Assembly (NCBI GenBank): GCA_965153455.1
Contig: OZ234503.1
Location: forward strand, 9,863,118 to 9,927,117
DNA from: Sphagnum compactum
Taxonomy: Eukaryota; Bryophyta; Sphagnopsida; Sphagnales
Reading direction: 5' to 3'
DNA length: 64,000 bases
The notes beneath the pieces were generated by a model. It ran no database searches. It had not been told where the DNA came from and was given only the letters and a program-made list of their open reading frames with translations. A program made the translations under genes and the position numbers. Positions within the stretch are counted from its first letter, which is position 1; every line of letters begins with the position of its first letter. This document shows positions 1 to 13,100 of the stretch, piece after piece.

Positions 1-2600
1 CTTTTCTACTTTCCTGTCTTTGATGGATGATCACCAGTCCACCTACCTCAAAAACTTGACCCAAAAAAAAGAAAAACCCCACTTCTAACCCAAGTCTGAA
101 AAGAAAAAGGAAATGAACCATATTTTGATGTAAAAGGAAAGAGAAGAAAAGCCCAATTTTCAAATCACAAAAAAAGTGAAAACTCGGCGAATGGTTTCGT
201 CAAAATCATGCAATATGAACTTTGAAGTGATGTTATGATTATTTTTTTCATTTTTGTCAATCCTTCTGGTTTTACTTTTTTAACTAATAAATTATATTAT
301 TTTCTTGGTTTGACCATAGCTATTTAAAATTGCCTAACCATTATGGTTTTACACACTATGAATGCATCATCAACCCAAATCAGAGGTAGAAATTTTTTGC
401 TAGAACAATGTAGAGCATCTTTCTCCATAGTAGGACAATGTCCTCTCAATTTCACAAGCCATGTTCTTCATTCTATACAAGGGTGGTGGTTGAACATCCT
501 ATGTAAAGAGAAGGAAGGAGATTGACTACTCACAAAGTCACATGAGTTGTGTTTTTGGTAATCTTTTAAGATTTCATACATGTGTTGTCAAGCATCCTCA
601 TCCACACCCCCCCCCCCCAAAACTTTCATTGACCAGTTTTTGATCCAAACTTTCCAGCTGATGTTTGGAGAAGGGCACCGAGGTACTTTAAAGGCTGAAA
701 GCAGATCGAGATTGGTGTGTGTGACCATCAGCAATGGCCACAAAACAGTTGCTTTGGCTGGAAGACTCTTTCTTCCAAAAACTTTGAATTTCAAAGTATC
801 TCTGATGAGACACCATTGCTTTGGGTGGAAATTTTGTGCGATCCATATTTCTCTGCAATGAGACAACATTGCTTTCAGTGGAGGAATTGAATTTTGGAAA
901 CTATGCCTGAGGATATAGTTATATTAAAACTTTGTGCTTCAAAGAAGCATTCCAATTTTTACTCATCTTTTTGAACACCACCTCAAGGAACTCTCCACAT
1001 GTTTCACTAACATGCCAAATGGGTACGTTAACAAGCAGCTGAACTGAACAGGAATTAGCTCTACCCTTTAAGGGCAGTTTCAAACAACAGAGATTTTGAC
1101 ATCTAGTTTGATCTAACTTGGACGTCCTGTAAATTCTCTCTTTTCCTTTTTCTTATTCCTTTGTACATTTTCCAAACCTACGGTGTGTTTATGAGTAAAG
1201 TTTTGCAGTGTTGCATCAAAATAAGAGAGAGACTGAAATCTGCATAACTCGGTCAGGTAATTTGAATGCAAAATGTTTTGACTAAAATAGCAGCATAGAG
1301 AATACATCTAGGTCTCCACTTGTCACCCACAATTTGAGTCCCAATTTTGAGTCCCAATTTTTACCAAGGCTTGGAGACTTCCTATTGAGAAGGGAGTTAA
1401 GGTTTTATTTGGTGCTTCATCAAAAAAGTCACCAAGTTGTGAGGGAAAAGGTGTTTTCTTGACTCTTGTTCAAAAAATGAACAAAGTCTCACTTTAAAAC
1501 ACATAGAGTTCTTTTCAATGTTTGCCATATGGCTCATGACCACCTTTTGCTAAAGTAAGAAACATTGTTCATCTAGCTTTGGTTTGAAATGGATGAATTC
1601 TACCATTTGTCATCTGAGCTTGCAATAGAAGGTTTCTTATATGCTTTTGTGTGCACGCGGAGTTACATTAGTGGTGTTTCCCAAAAGTGTTATCTTTTAT
1701 AAATCAATTAAATTGCAACTTTTTAGATGAAAGTTTACCAGGTTTGCCATTGGCAATACAATAGTAGGCAGTACAATTGCTATGCATTTGGATGATAGTC
1801 CAACTTAGAAGGATAGTATGGTTCCAAACCCAAAATCTTAAAATTCAAAGAGTGTAATGTCATTGCTCTTTGGGCAATATTCCAACCGAGGCAAGCAAAG
1901 TCCCCTCTCATACATGGATACAAGCATGGTAGGCAATGGATAGCAACATGACTCAAAGGGGTACATTGTAATTGGAGATCAAAAGAAACCCAAAAGTTTT
2001 AGCTTAAATTTATACACTTGTTTAGAGATGATGCTCATAGATTGGCTCATGCTCATAAGTCACTGTCATGTTCAGGTCCAAAGTTTTAGAATGACAATCC
2101 TTCCTACCAGAGGTAATGCACAATCCCTCTTGCAGTAAGTATACAAAGGTAGAAGGCTAACACCTGTTCTGCAACATACCTAGAATAAAGCTTGATGTAG
2201 AGAAAGAAAACTAACTTTACTTTAGGCCACTAAAGGTTCACCTCATTGAATGTGACCTTGTTATGCATCTGCAAGGCCAGCAGAAACAATGAGGGGGAAT
2301 CTCCACGGAATGAAACAGCTTCAGTAAGGATCCATACATGTAATTCAGTTAATGTGACCCCACAATATGCCTCCCACTTCAGCAGCTGTCGGATGTCGTG
2401 CAACACTGCGTTTACAGTCACCTGCCATGTTTTCCTCCAACCTCATATGACTTCAATAGAATTAATATGTCTTGATACATACTGAGAACTTTCTCCATAC
2501 TTATGATTTAAGTGTCAACCTGAATAGAATCAAAAGATGACCCAATAAGGAGGCTAGAGAGATTTCAGATCTGATAACATATCAGCAAACAATATAAAGA
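1..2600. other. Intergenic, no gene recognised
   Basis: Open frames here are short and show no family I recognise. A run of C occurs near 607-617. Around 735-890 there is a degenerate short duplication: two stretches near 797-837 and 848-890 share the pattern CTCTG..ATGAGACA.CATTGCTTT, and a weaker third copy lies near 735. The frames reading through it on both strands look like by-products of this repeat rather than genes. The part from about 2,500 to 2,940 probably belongs to the 3' untranslated region of the minus-strand gene that ends at 2,945. Confidence 0.5.
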
Positions 2601-2944
2601 CGAAACCCAACCCTAAAAGCAGAGAAACGAGACTCCACTGGAATAGAGTTCAAACATAAGGCAAGGTCTAAGACAATTGTAGCTTCCTCCCACAGAACAT
2701 TTGAGGAGGCGTGGCATCCTAACAAACAGTGAGCACAAACAGCCATAATCTGGTAGTATCATAGAACCCAACAACCAAAAATCTGAGTAGAAAGTTCTAG
2801 GAGTGATCTCAAGAACACATGGGTTTGACTCAGCACCTGAACAAATAACAGTACTCACAGCAGATCCAGAATGCCTGTCACAACACAGATATAAACAATG
2901 CAAATTGGAAGCTCTATCAGAGAGACTGACAATATTGAGCACAC

Positions 2945-5900
2945 TTATACGCTGTACCAGATCATCTCCTCACTTTCTAGAGGATCGACCAGGCCCATAC
3001 CCTCCATCAATGATGCACCAGGATCCAATCTCACTGGTTCCAAAGAACAGAATGGAGATGCAGCATCCCCCTCAAAGCTCACATCAGAAGAGACATCTCC
3101 TGTATACTGCGAATCTGGGGCACGTGTGGTTGATGGAGACCCTGAACCATAGCTATCACTGTCCCAAAGCAGTTCTGGAAGCCTTGTAGGCTCAAGTGGT
3201 AATCCCTGTGCTACAGCTGCTGCTTGGGGAACAACAAGGGAAGGAAGTGAGAAGAAGTCCTCAGTATGCAGAGAATTTCTGGGAAAATCATAGGTTCCCA
3301 ATGCCATTGCTTGATTTGCAGAAAGTAGCTCTAAAGGATCAGGACCAGAGACAGATGGCCGTGAGATCAGTGGCTCCTTGCCTGCTCTGACGATTTCAGA
3401 GGACAGTGACATGAACAGATCATTATTGCTGGGAAAAGAGGGTCTTGCAGCTTCATCTACAAACAGGTCCTTGAAAGGGTCACTGTCAGATCCATCAACT
3501 GTCATAAGCAGGACAGATGTTGCTGCTGATGTTACACCTGATGACACTTGAGAAGTGACAACTGAGAAACAAGCCATGTCATCAAGTAACAATCCTGTAT
3601 CTCCCTCTTCCTCCTCAAGAGCATCTCGCTGTGAGAAAGCCTCAAACAGATCAGCCTGCGCACCGGAATACCTTTGACTGAGGAATTCATGGCTCTCTAG
3701 ATGTATGGGCCAATGCTCACCAGACTGTGTGGAATCTGAACACCGTGAGGATGGAACATTCTCAACAAAGTTGCCAAAAACTTCCTGAAATCCTTCACTA
3801 GAAGGTTTGGCAGTACGATATTCAAGGTCTTCTGTTACCAGATCCATAAATTGTTGCTGATGAGACAACCCACTAATTGCCTCTGAACCCCAGAACTGTT
3901 CATGAACGTCAATCTCATTAGACAATGCCAACTCTTCCCTGTGACTTGATGACATAGAAAACCAAGATCCTTCTACACCTGCCTGGTAATCTCCAATTTC
4001 CAAGACAGAACTGCTGGAAAAGCTAGCAAAAAGGTCTTCCAGTGAGTGGTCAGGTTGCTGCTGCTCTACCCACTTTTGTGAATGTTCAGAATGCATCAGC
4101 TGTTCGGTGCTTTCACTTGATGCTGCTCGTGTAGACACCCCACAATATTCACGTCTTGAGGGACAGAAAGTTGATACATGTAAGTTTCCAGACCTGAAAT
4201 CTACCTGTCGTGAATGGGGTCGGCAGTCTTCCTCTTGCTCCTCGTACAGACAGTTTAAGTCAAAGGCCCATGGAGATTTAGATCCTGAACTTGAGCCCTC
4301 CCTTGTGCTATGATCCACAAAAAACTTGTAAAGATCTGAAACAGAAGTTGGCTCCTTCATCTGCACATGTGATATTGAAGCTCTTGTGGCTGATCCATGC
4401 ACTTGGGCTAGATTGTCTTCAAGTCCATAATTAAGGGAAACTTCTACAGGACGCAGCAGAATTTCTTCTTCTTGACCTGCTCCAGCATCCTCATCATGAA
4501 TCAACTGCACATCGTGTTGCTGAGTTTGCAGCTCCTCTCTAGCAACTTGTGCAGTCTCCTCTGGCTGATTGGCTACCTTGACTAACTCATCTCCATCTGA
4601 ATCTTCCTCTTCTTTTCTTCCGACAGGGTCATCAGATGCTCCTTCCTGTACAATTGCTGCTCTATGCAAGAAGCTCATATTGACACTTGAAGTAACATCC
4701 TTTTCATCATCTATATTTGAATCTAAGCAAGTCATTGGCTCTTCAGTGGCACCAGCCCTTAGTTCAGAGGTCAGTGTTTCAGAACTGGAAACTGTGTCCA
4801 ACTGGTCAGTGTTTAGTCCAATTGAACCAGGGTGAGCACCTGCAATAATTGAACCTCCAGTCATTGAAAATGCCAGCAATGCTGATGACCAAGCATCATC
4901 TACAGTCACCAAAGGTCTTGAGGATTTCAAACAAATCATTTGTGAAGATGAAACTTTGCCACTGCTTTCAGCACCATCATGATGAGCGTCCTCCAGAGAC
5001 TGGCAAGAAACTGTATCATCTGTTTTGGTCACAACTGCAGACCTGTCCAGCACCTTGTCTGCATCCAAGCTTGCAGAAGATTCTGCAGAGCCAACAGTTA
5101 CAGGTGATTGAGTTTTGTGAGACTTCAACAATGATGATGACACTCATGAGGCAGATGAGTTGGGAAATGTTGCAGGCAACCAGGTTGCTGGGATTGGGGG
5201 TCAAGGTGAGAAGCAGTGTACTATTGCAAGTGATGTGCAATTCAGTGACATTCCTAGTGGTCTAGAAGTGAAAGGACAAGGTAATGAAATATAAGTAGGT
5301 GAGATGTTCTGAGAGTTGGAACTGGATGCACCTTCAAAAATAGAACAGCCCTGTCCAGAAGTATGGGTTGAATATGGATTGGACACTTGAGCTTCCAACC
5401 CTGGAGCAAACCTTGACTCATAAGCTATGGGAGAAGACCCTGTATAGGAAGCATTACCAGGCTGAGGTCCCACATTCTGCCTGGCCTCAAGAAGCTCAAT
5501 GCGTCTGTCAAAAGACTCCAAAGCCTTGTTCAGAGAAGTCTCAATGCGCACACACACAGCTTCCAGTCTATCAAGGCGCTGACAAACCTCAGCAACAGAA
5601 GCATTATGGGTGACTTCCACTGGTGGAGAATCTGCAACACGTTTTCCTTTCAAGCCTCCTGGGTCCAACCTTGACATCAAGGCTTGCATAATGGGCTCCT
5701 TACTAGGTGTCAGCATACTTTGCATGCTAGCACCCTCTGTAAGTAATTTTTCTCCATTAATAGAAGCTGCCGGTGCAACCTCTTTCCTTTCACTTGACCC
5801 AGAAAGCCCCGATGCCATTTGCAGCATACTTGGAACAAGCATCCCAAGAAAGGCAGCCCCATTGCCTACATTCAAGCCCTGCTGTGGTGGATTCACAGAA

Positions 5901-7951
5901 GTAGAACAATTGAAGGCTGTAAAAATGGGGCCTAAAGACACAGTGATCAGAACATCCTCAATATCCACAACAAACTTCTCTTCCAAAGACAGAAGCCTGA
6001 TTGTTAAGGACATGCATGGATCAAGGTCTTCAAACTGCACTTCCACCTTATAGAGAATCCTATCTGAAAGAACTTCTTCCTCAGAATCAATGTTGACAGG
6101 GAAGCTATTAACATCATGTCTCTTCTCATTCTTGATTACAATCTGCTGTTCAAATCCTGCACCCTTGCAACTGCTAACCAAACCATTACTGCTTTCAACA
6201 ACCTCAACTTCTTCATCACTATGAACTGTCCCATTCCGCTGCCCATCCCATTCATCCACAACCAGCACGCTAGCCTGAACGACTTCACCCTTCTCACCTC
6301 CTCCTAAACCAACCACTGGAATTCCACTGTCTTGCACTGGTTCTTGGATGGCATCAGAATCTGCCTCATGTACACCCCCTTGAGTATGTTTAATCAACGA
6401 GATCACTTCATCTCCCAAACCTTTATGTATCCCTGCTGAATATGATTCTGCAAACTCCTGCTGACAGTGTGATCCTGATCCATCAGCAAAATCAACAAGA
6501 TAAAACTCTGCTTTGCATCCCTCTGATTGCAGTTCATCAACTTCTTGACCTTGTGATTTGCAACAGTGAGCAAAGGCTTCAGCCCAGTCTGTTGAGTCCT
6601 CAGAACAACTTCTTTCTTCCTCATCTGTCTCACAAGAAAAGTGACTACCATGCTGAACATCACATTCTTGAGTCCAAGCAGGTTCTGCCAGACCAATTCC
6701 AGTTATGACCTTACATTTACAGATTGGCATGTCACCACATTCACAAACTGCCAGTTCACCTTCAGTCTCCTGACAATCAGAATCTTCTGAGCCACTACTC
6801 AATCCTGCAACATTGGCACTCTCAGCTGGTAGTTGAATCTCACTTCTCTGATGTTCTTGGGTCATACCAGAAGTTACAGCATCCTCTGCTCCTTGAGAGT
6901 TAGAATGGCTCTCAAATCTGTCCTCAGTGACTGGTTCCTTTACTGACAATTTGCTCGAAATTTCTTCATCCAACATGCCTGCACCAATCTTCTTGCTCTT
7001 GGTTGCTGCCTCAAACTTCGTACCACGACGTGTACAAACATACTCTGGGTTGGCAGCTCCCTCACTCTGTGTATAGATTTCACATGTCTTTGCAGAACTT
7101 AGTACCTGAATGCAATGGATATGGCACAGCCGGTGTTGAAATTTCACTGCACACACAACAAGATTGGCATTCATCACCCACAACTGAGAAAAAGGGGATA
7201 CGTGCAACAAAGAGGGTGACCTTGCAAAGTAACCTTGCAAAATACTCTATTTTTTCAAACCCAGAGATCTAGATTTTACCCAAGATATAAGAGAAGCATG
7301 TCAAATAATGTCAGAAACAAAGGTCAGCAATGCGACAAGCAGAGCTCTGAATTGTTCCTGAGAGACCTAGCCACTCCATTCACCCCTCTCTACATCATCT
7401 CTCGTAAGAAAACAACGACATCCGAGTAGAGACTTCACAGAGAGAGACAACAATTCTTCTCCGTTGGCATGTCTGCAGTGAGGAAATTCACAGAGAGACG
7501 ACAATTCTTCTCCATTTGGCATGTCTGCAATGAGTGTGACAAGGGAGAAGTTTCTTCACTATCACAGACCTATGCAGATTTCCAACAAAGCGTCAACGCA
7601 ACGATAGACTGTTCTTACACAGGACTGGAACCTGAATAGTTCTGGAACTTCACAGAAGACTTACCCTACAATCAGGACAGATTCCAGACAAGCTCGCATG
7701 TCCGAGACCACGGCGTTCACTCCAGCGTCCTCAAAGAAGAAGCAAAACGAAGCGTGCATGCACGACTTCTTTACCGAGAAACGCAAAAACAAAGAAAAAT
7801 ACGAAGTTCTCTGCTCAAACTTTGCGACAAATGCTAAACACAACCTACAACAACAACAGAACGGAGGGGAAGAACTCTCCGCTCTCACCGGTGACTTCGC
7901 AAGGACTCGGGTCTGGACCAGGGACCAGAATTGCGCCGCCCCCGACGCCAT
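2945..7951 (-). CDS. Long acidic serine-rich protein of unknown function, three-exon model
   Basis: I do not recognise the product. The model is exon 1 at 7951-7889, exon 2 at 7105-5222 and exon 3 at 5122-2945, about 1,374 residues, all joins in phase 0. Exon 1 starts at an ATG (MASGAAQFWS) and ends at a good CCG|GTGAGA donor; its short hydrophobic and basic start could be a targeting peptide, but that is a guess. Exon 2 begins after CATTCAG and encodes a basic patch (TKFEAATKSKK), then a long acidic Ser/Glu/Asp-rich stretch. Its middle has a conserved-looking globular segment (ILYKVEVQFEDLDPCMSL) and a heptad-like helix (RLDRLEAVCVRIETSLNKAL) that should form a coiled coil. Exon 3 is acidic and Ser-rich, with repeated DLF-type motifs (LEDLFASF, FKDLFVDE, NNDLFMSL). 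The two long frames are certain to be coding by length. Exon 1 and the exact ends of the short second intron are inferred. Confidence 0.8.
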
Positions 7952-8760
7952 CCTCGTCTGGTAAATCCGCCTGTTTTCGCAGTACAGATCCATCGGCGGC
8001 ATATAGTACTTGCAGCAAGCTCACATGCTTCGCAAGGTTTCCATCTCTCGTCTTCCAACCGCTCCGCAAACTCCATTCCATATCCTCCTCCATCAAGTCT
8101 GTCGTCTTTTGTGTCTCTATCTATGTAGCTTCCCAAAGAGTTCGAAAGAAAACAATCAGGATTTTCTCGTCTCAATTACCGCACTCCGCGACCTCCTCCA
8201 TCTCTGTAAGTTTCGATATATGCATATCCAACAAACGCAAGAGCTCTCCGTCGTCGTCGTCGTCTCCTTCTTCTTTCTCTCTCCCTCTCTGCCGCTGTTT
8301 CCGTGCACGCAACACCGCACACAAGAAAAGCACAAAGCACGAGCAAGCGAGCGACTTATTACGGCTCCCGAGAGCGCCTTCATGAACGAAAACTCGTCTT
8401 CACGGATGAGATGCATCCGGATATCATCTCCGAGGCCGTCTACTTTAGTTCATTATCTTCCGTTCTGGTATTTTGTGGTCATGGATGAGAGACACAGACG
8501 GTCGTCCCCCCACTGCCGTCGTCTTCCACGAAAAAGAATGAAAGAAAGAAAGAAGAAAGAGCGCACAAAGTTTGCGGTCGACGTTCACTCCTCCTCCTTT
8601 CCTCTCCCACCAAGCTTTTTTCTTTCTCCACTTCTCGTACTCTGAACGCCAGAGAATCCAAACGTACATGTCACTACAATCCAATGCCGTGGTAGGTGTT
8701 GTGTCTAACGCGCACTCAAAGCTTTTTCTTTTAATCTTTTGATTGTTCACTCACATGTAG
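7952..8760 (-). promoter_or_regulatory. Probable upstream region of the acidic-protein gene
   Basis: This stretch directly upstream of the inferred start codon at 7951 is richer in CpG and pyrimidine tracts than its surroundings, for example TCGTCGTCGTCGTCTCC near 8250 and CTCTCTCCCTCTCTGCC near 8277. Similar CpG- and CT-rich DNA lies upstream of the genes starting at 19611 and 40019. Frames running through it on both strands are low-complexity and contain no family motif. No TATA box could be assigned with confidence. Confidence 0.4.
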
Positions 8761-11550
8761 CAGTTGTAGCTGTTTCTCACACGCAATTGGGTTTTTTTTC
8801 TTTTCTTGTACTTTGCATAGATGGTGAATAGTTGGCTTTTCATAAGGATATTCAGTCTTTCAATGCTGGCTTTAAGTTTGTTTACCAAGTGTACTTTATC
8901 TTGTTGGGGACCTCTTTTGTATGCTGCTGGTTGTTCTTATTTTGCCATATTTAGTTTCTTCATGGAATGGTTCATTGTGCTGCTGTGGTACACATTGGAG
9001 GTGTTAGCCTTTGTAAAGAGTGGTTTTGGTATTTGCTTCCATCTGCAGTTAGGGTTTGGCGTATACACCTAGGGTTTGCAGAATTATGAGGGTCTAGGAT
9101 TTTTGTCAAGATTCGGTCTACAGCTGTGTAGTTTGTGAAATTTCTAGACAAAGGATGAAACCATGCTTTTTATGTGGAAACTGACTGTCAGGAACAAAGG
9201 AAACAGTTTTGGATTTGTCAAAATTTGTGGACAAAGTGGTGTCAGTGAAGCTAGCTCGGTCCAGATTATGAAGGTACATTGCAAACTGTTTCATTGATGG
9301 TCATCCTCAGTTTTTTGGAGTTGAAGTATGTATTGCAAGTTTGTTTTTCAATCTGTTTTGCTTGGCCTTTTCTTTTTTGGAAGTGGAGGCCTGTTGTTAG
9401 CATGGTGATGGAGCTGTGTAGCTTGATGGTTGGCAAGTTACGGTTACATTGCAAGGATACAATCAGCTGCTAAATCTGGTGTTGGGTTTCTGTGTTTGTG
9501 CTAATTGGTGATGTTGGACATGCTATGCTTGTAGAAGAATTTGTACATGGTCTCTCAGCTCTCTCCAGTATGAAACTTTGGTCTGATCATAATGAGCTTG
9601 TACTAAGCTGATAATCGTCCTAGTCTTTGTACATTGCTGGTTTGAAAGTTGTTGGTTGCATGATACTAGTAGAGAGGGAGAGATATTCAAAGATGGTTGC
9701 ACCATAGTTGCTTGTCAGGCAGCAGCTTCACAATGACTGGGAGAGAATTGTGTTGCTTCCCCATGTTTTTCCTTGCCTGGGTTTGTATTTTCCCAATGCC
9801 GTTGCACTCCTTGAATCCAATGGGTATGTTGTGTGCTGGAGGGTTTGAATAGAATGAGATATTATTGTGTCTTTTGAAGTCTATAGAACCTCATTGTTGT
9901 AGTCACACACCCACTCATAGGATATGTTAAATGAAAGTTCCAACACAAATGATATTCAAAGATCAATGCTTTGTGATTCCAAGGTGCTCTTGGTGGTTCT
10001 ATCCATGTCCTCAAAAGAACATGCTCTTATATAGCTTTCAGTATTGGGTCTGTGGGCTCTTTCTCTTTTCTTGGTTGAACCTTTTTAACCTTCTCTTTGT
10101 GCTCTTCTTTCTTCTTGGTTTCTTTCACTAAATGAACTAAACGATACACCAACACTTGTTACCATAATTATACACTTGTGTGTTTGATATTCAAATGAAT
10201 AAAAATACTCTTATTGCTTTCATGTTTGTGTTTTTCAGTTCTGGTATTCTTTTAGAAATTGCATAGCACAGCTGAAATCACATGTGATATGGTTTCATTC
10301 AGGAAATACCTTCTATCTATTATGGAAGGTAGTTTGTTTCTTTTGTTTCTCTAGCTGAGATCTCCCAAACCACAGTATGGCCTGGAGTGCTCTGGACTGC
10401 TAAATGAATAAGGGTGCATTGAGGGGATTTGACGGTGTTTAGAGCAGTGTTGGGCGGGTATTTGATTTTCATGTATCAACTGGGTCTGGGCATTAGGGGA
10501 ACTTTTTTTTGGAAAGAACCGCCCAGGTCCGAGTATTTGCGTTTCTACCTTTTAAAGAATTGCCTGGGTCTGGGTTCCAAAAACATTGTCATGGCCACAT
10601 GATCCCGGGGTGAGGGTTTGGTAATCTGATTTGCCCAGGTACATGACATGGTTATTTGGCAAAAACCCGGATGGGTATACTCAGATTATAAGCCCAGGTC
10701 TTTGACAAATAAGGAACCCAGGGTATTTGCATTTTCATTCAAGTGTCTTTGACAAATAGACAAACTGGGTATTTGCAATGATTACTTTTAAAGATTCACT
10801 AGCTAGTAGGGGGCATTCGGAACTTCGATGCTTTGACAGAACTTTGATAGGAATGATAGTTGTAAAAGCAAAAGAAGGATGTGGAAAGCGAAGGAGATAG
10901 GAGAAAAAAACATGCAAACTGAAAACTAAATACCCTAAACACAAAGTAGAAATTACAAAACCCTAACCCTAAACCTTATAAATCAGGTATCAAAGGGATT
11001 TATGCCGGGTTTTCTCAGAGGTACCCTTTGCATATATCTTCTTGGGTTGAGTTTGGTTATATATATTTGAAATAATGAAGCTCTGGTTATGAGATAGAGC
11101 CAGTAACAACTTTTTGAAAATGGCTGGTTAGGAGGCGGGGTTGGGTTTTTTTTTAAGTAACCAACCGGTTATATGTATATAACCATATATGTCAGTTCTC
11201 TTCATATGACCTTTTTTATTAAATTTTAGAGGTCGGATTTGGGTCTCCAATTTGGATTTTTTTTTCTCAAGGCTGGTTCTTAAGTTTCCAGTTCTTGCTT
11301 ATGTGAGAACATTTGGTTATCTACACCAGTTCTCATGAACTATCATCATTTACAATTTCCATTAAAAGTTAAAATTATTTTTAGAATTATTTAAAATTTA
11401 TATTTACAACACAAGCAATATTTCAAATCTTTTGTCAACTAACAAATTTTTTTGAGTTATTTTTTAATAAACAAACATTTCTTTCCAACATTTTTCCAAC
11501 TAACATTTTTTTTTCTAACTTCACAAATACACAACTTCATCCCTCTCAAA
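8761..11550. other. Intergenic, no gene recognised
   Basis: A T-rich frame at 8821-9072 and a few others start with ATG but are hydrophobic and low in complexity, with no family match. From about 10,430 the sequence has phrases also seen near 14,360, such as CAGTGTTGGGCG followed by GTATT, which suggests an old dispersed repeat. CCCTAACCCTAAACC near 10,960 resembles plant telomere repeat but is only about two units long. Confidence 0.45.
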
Positions 11551-11559
11551 AGAACCTTC

Positions 11560-12200
11560 AAATTCTTCTAGTTTTTCTTCTAAATCTCCATATATGTCAA
11601 TGAATTTTACTAAATTAAAAGGTGATTTACAACCAATTCTAGGATCATTAGGTCAATTTTTATTAACAAATATCAAATTTTTCAATTTTTTTGATTATAA
11701 TTTACATCTTCTTAAATTTTTGAAGATTCTAATTAAAAAGAAAATTCTTTCAATCTAGGATCTAACATTTCCCAAGATTTGACAAATAAGAAATCCCACA
11801 GTTGGAAACATGGATTCATGTTTCTACCACCATTAGAAATGACATTTTATTTCTTTCACATCCACTTGGTACTGTTCAAAAATAGAAATTCCTTGTTCAC
11901 AAGTTTTTTCACTGGTTCACTTATGTTGACAGTCTACTCAAATATATCCAAACTGTAATCCTCATCCACACCAATGTTAACAAAAGCACTTTTCAGATTC
12001 TGCCAAAGGTTGCAAATTGTGATGGCATTTCAACCTAGGATATAAGGATTTGATATCATATTCTTCAACAATAACAACACCTTGTTCCCTTCCAATAAAT
12101 GAAAACACAAGACGTAGGTTTTTAAACCTAGAATCTAACATCAAAGAAAACATATTATGGACTTTCTTTTCTTCAACTTTTCTCAAGAAAGAAAGGAAAA
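11560..12200 (-). pseudogene. hAT-family transposase, C-terminal fossil
   Basis: Read on the minus strand, the frame ending at 12186 contains KVHNMFSLMLDSRFKNLRLV and then SFIGREQGVVIVEEYD and KSLYPRLKCHH, which resemble the region before the dimerisation domain of plant hAT transposases. Further along the minus strand, toward 11,700, the translation continues in broken frames with EPVKKLVNKE, GRNMNPCFQLWDF and EMLDPRLKEF. These correspond to the hAT C-terminal dimerisation block, which usually has a W-W-x-K-H-E-like segment followed by a TERIFSLAG-like one. Several stops and frame changes interrupt it, so it cannot make transposase. The N-terminal zinc finger and catalytic part were not found, nor were terminal inverted repeats. 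Confidence 0.75.
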
Positions 12201-12269
12201 GATTCTAACACAAATTAAACTTCTTTTCTAATCTTAAATGCAAAAAAAGTTAATTCATCAACAATAATT

Positions 12270-13100
12270 GTTGCAACCCTAACATTTGGTTTGTGACTAA
12301 GTGTAACATGTAAAGGCCCATGAGGCCAAGAATGTGTTTAGGTGTGAAACAAATTTTCACAAATGAGGGAAAATATTAGAAATGAAGTTCAATGATTGTC
12401 AAGTGCCTTCCCACTTTGGAAGTTGCACTTGTGTAAGAGTTTCGAATGTTTGGAACCTTGGTTGGAGAGGCAAACAAGCATAAAATTGGGCCCCCATGAC
12501 ACCATTAGAAAGGTCATGAAGCATAGATGCTTATGGTGTTTTCACATTGTTCATTTAAACCTAATTTACATAAGTTTTGATCAAAAGAAGAAACGGGAAT
12601 CAAATTGAAAATTTGATTCGCAATCACAAATCCCTTGAAAATAGGGGTCAAATGAGGTCCAATTGGGGCATGCCTTACAGCTTTGAAAAGATCTTTTTGA
12701 GAGCTATAAGACATTCCCCTTGCATTCTCAAAAAAAATTTGATTTAAAAAAGATATGAGCCCTCAAAATTTTGGGACAATAAGAGTCCTAATTTTGGGAC
12801 TCCCAAATAGGAAAAGTGACATTTAAATGTAGTCCTTGTGGAAAGGCACAAAATATATTATAGGGAAAGTAGTGGTGCCTCCTCCCAATGGTTTTAGGTC
12901 GTGTAAAGATTGTGTTTGAGGTTGTCCCTATTAAATCTGTTGCACCACTTCCATTTAACTTGCACTAATCGCCTTCTTTTCTTGGTTGTGCAAGTTGACC
13001 TCATCTTGAATTCTTTGCTTATGAGTTTTTCTTAGTCCCATCCCAGAGCTCCAGCACGCCTTCCTACCCTCGAAGTGCTATGAATTAAAGAACATGCTTC
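12270..13100 (+). mobile_element. Dispersed LTR-like repeat, copy A
   Basis: This segment matches the reverse complement of 33,110-33,985 collinearly. Shared anchors, A versus B, are GGCCAAGAATG at 12324 versus 33927, CCCACTTTGGAAGTTG at 12410 versus 33838, TTTGAAAAGATCTT at 12682 versus 33564, and CCCATCCC near 13036 versus 33187. The order is kept and the spacing is nearly equal (about 712 and 742 bases between outer anchors). No long frame is present. Both copies begin close to TGT-GCAACC, which would suit an LTR starting with TG. A solo LTR or LTR fragment is therefore the best guess, but no target-site duplication was found. Confidence 0.6.

Noticed and set aside
588-869. Overlapping frames on both strands near 0.6-0.87 kb
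   Set aside because: They arise from a degenerate local duplication and show no family motif on either strand.
2945-5143. Treating the two long minus-strand frames as two separate genes
   Set aside because: They are in the same phase, close together, similar in composition, and the second has no ATG at its start (it opens after a stop with GTG), so a short intron is the simpler reading.
8010-8645. Long plus-strand frame of 211 codons and its opposite-strand frames
   Set aside because: Low-complexity Ser/Arg/Lys composition from CT-rich promoter DNA, no ATG-anchored conserved domain.
8821-9072. Hydrophobic 83-residue frame resembling a membrane protein
   Set aside because: T-rich DNA produces hydrophobic residues by chance; no conserved motif or splice context.
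10950-10975. CCCTAACCCTAAACC as an interstitial telomere tract
   Set aside because: Only about two units, within what chance and AT/CC bias allow.
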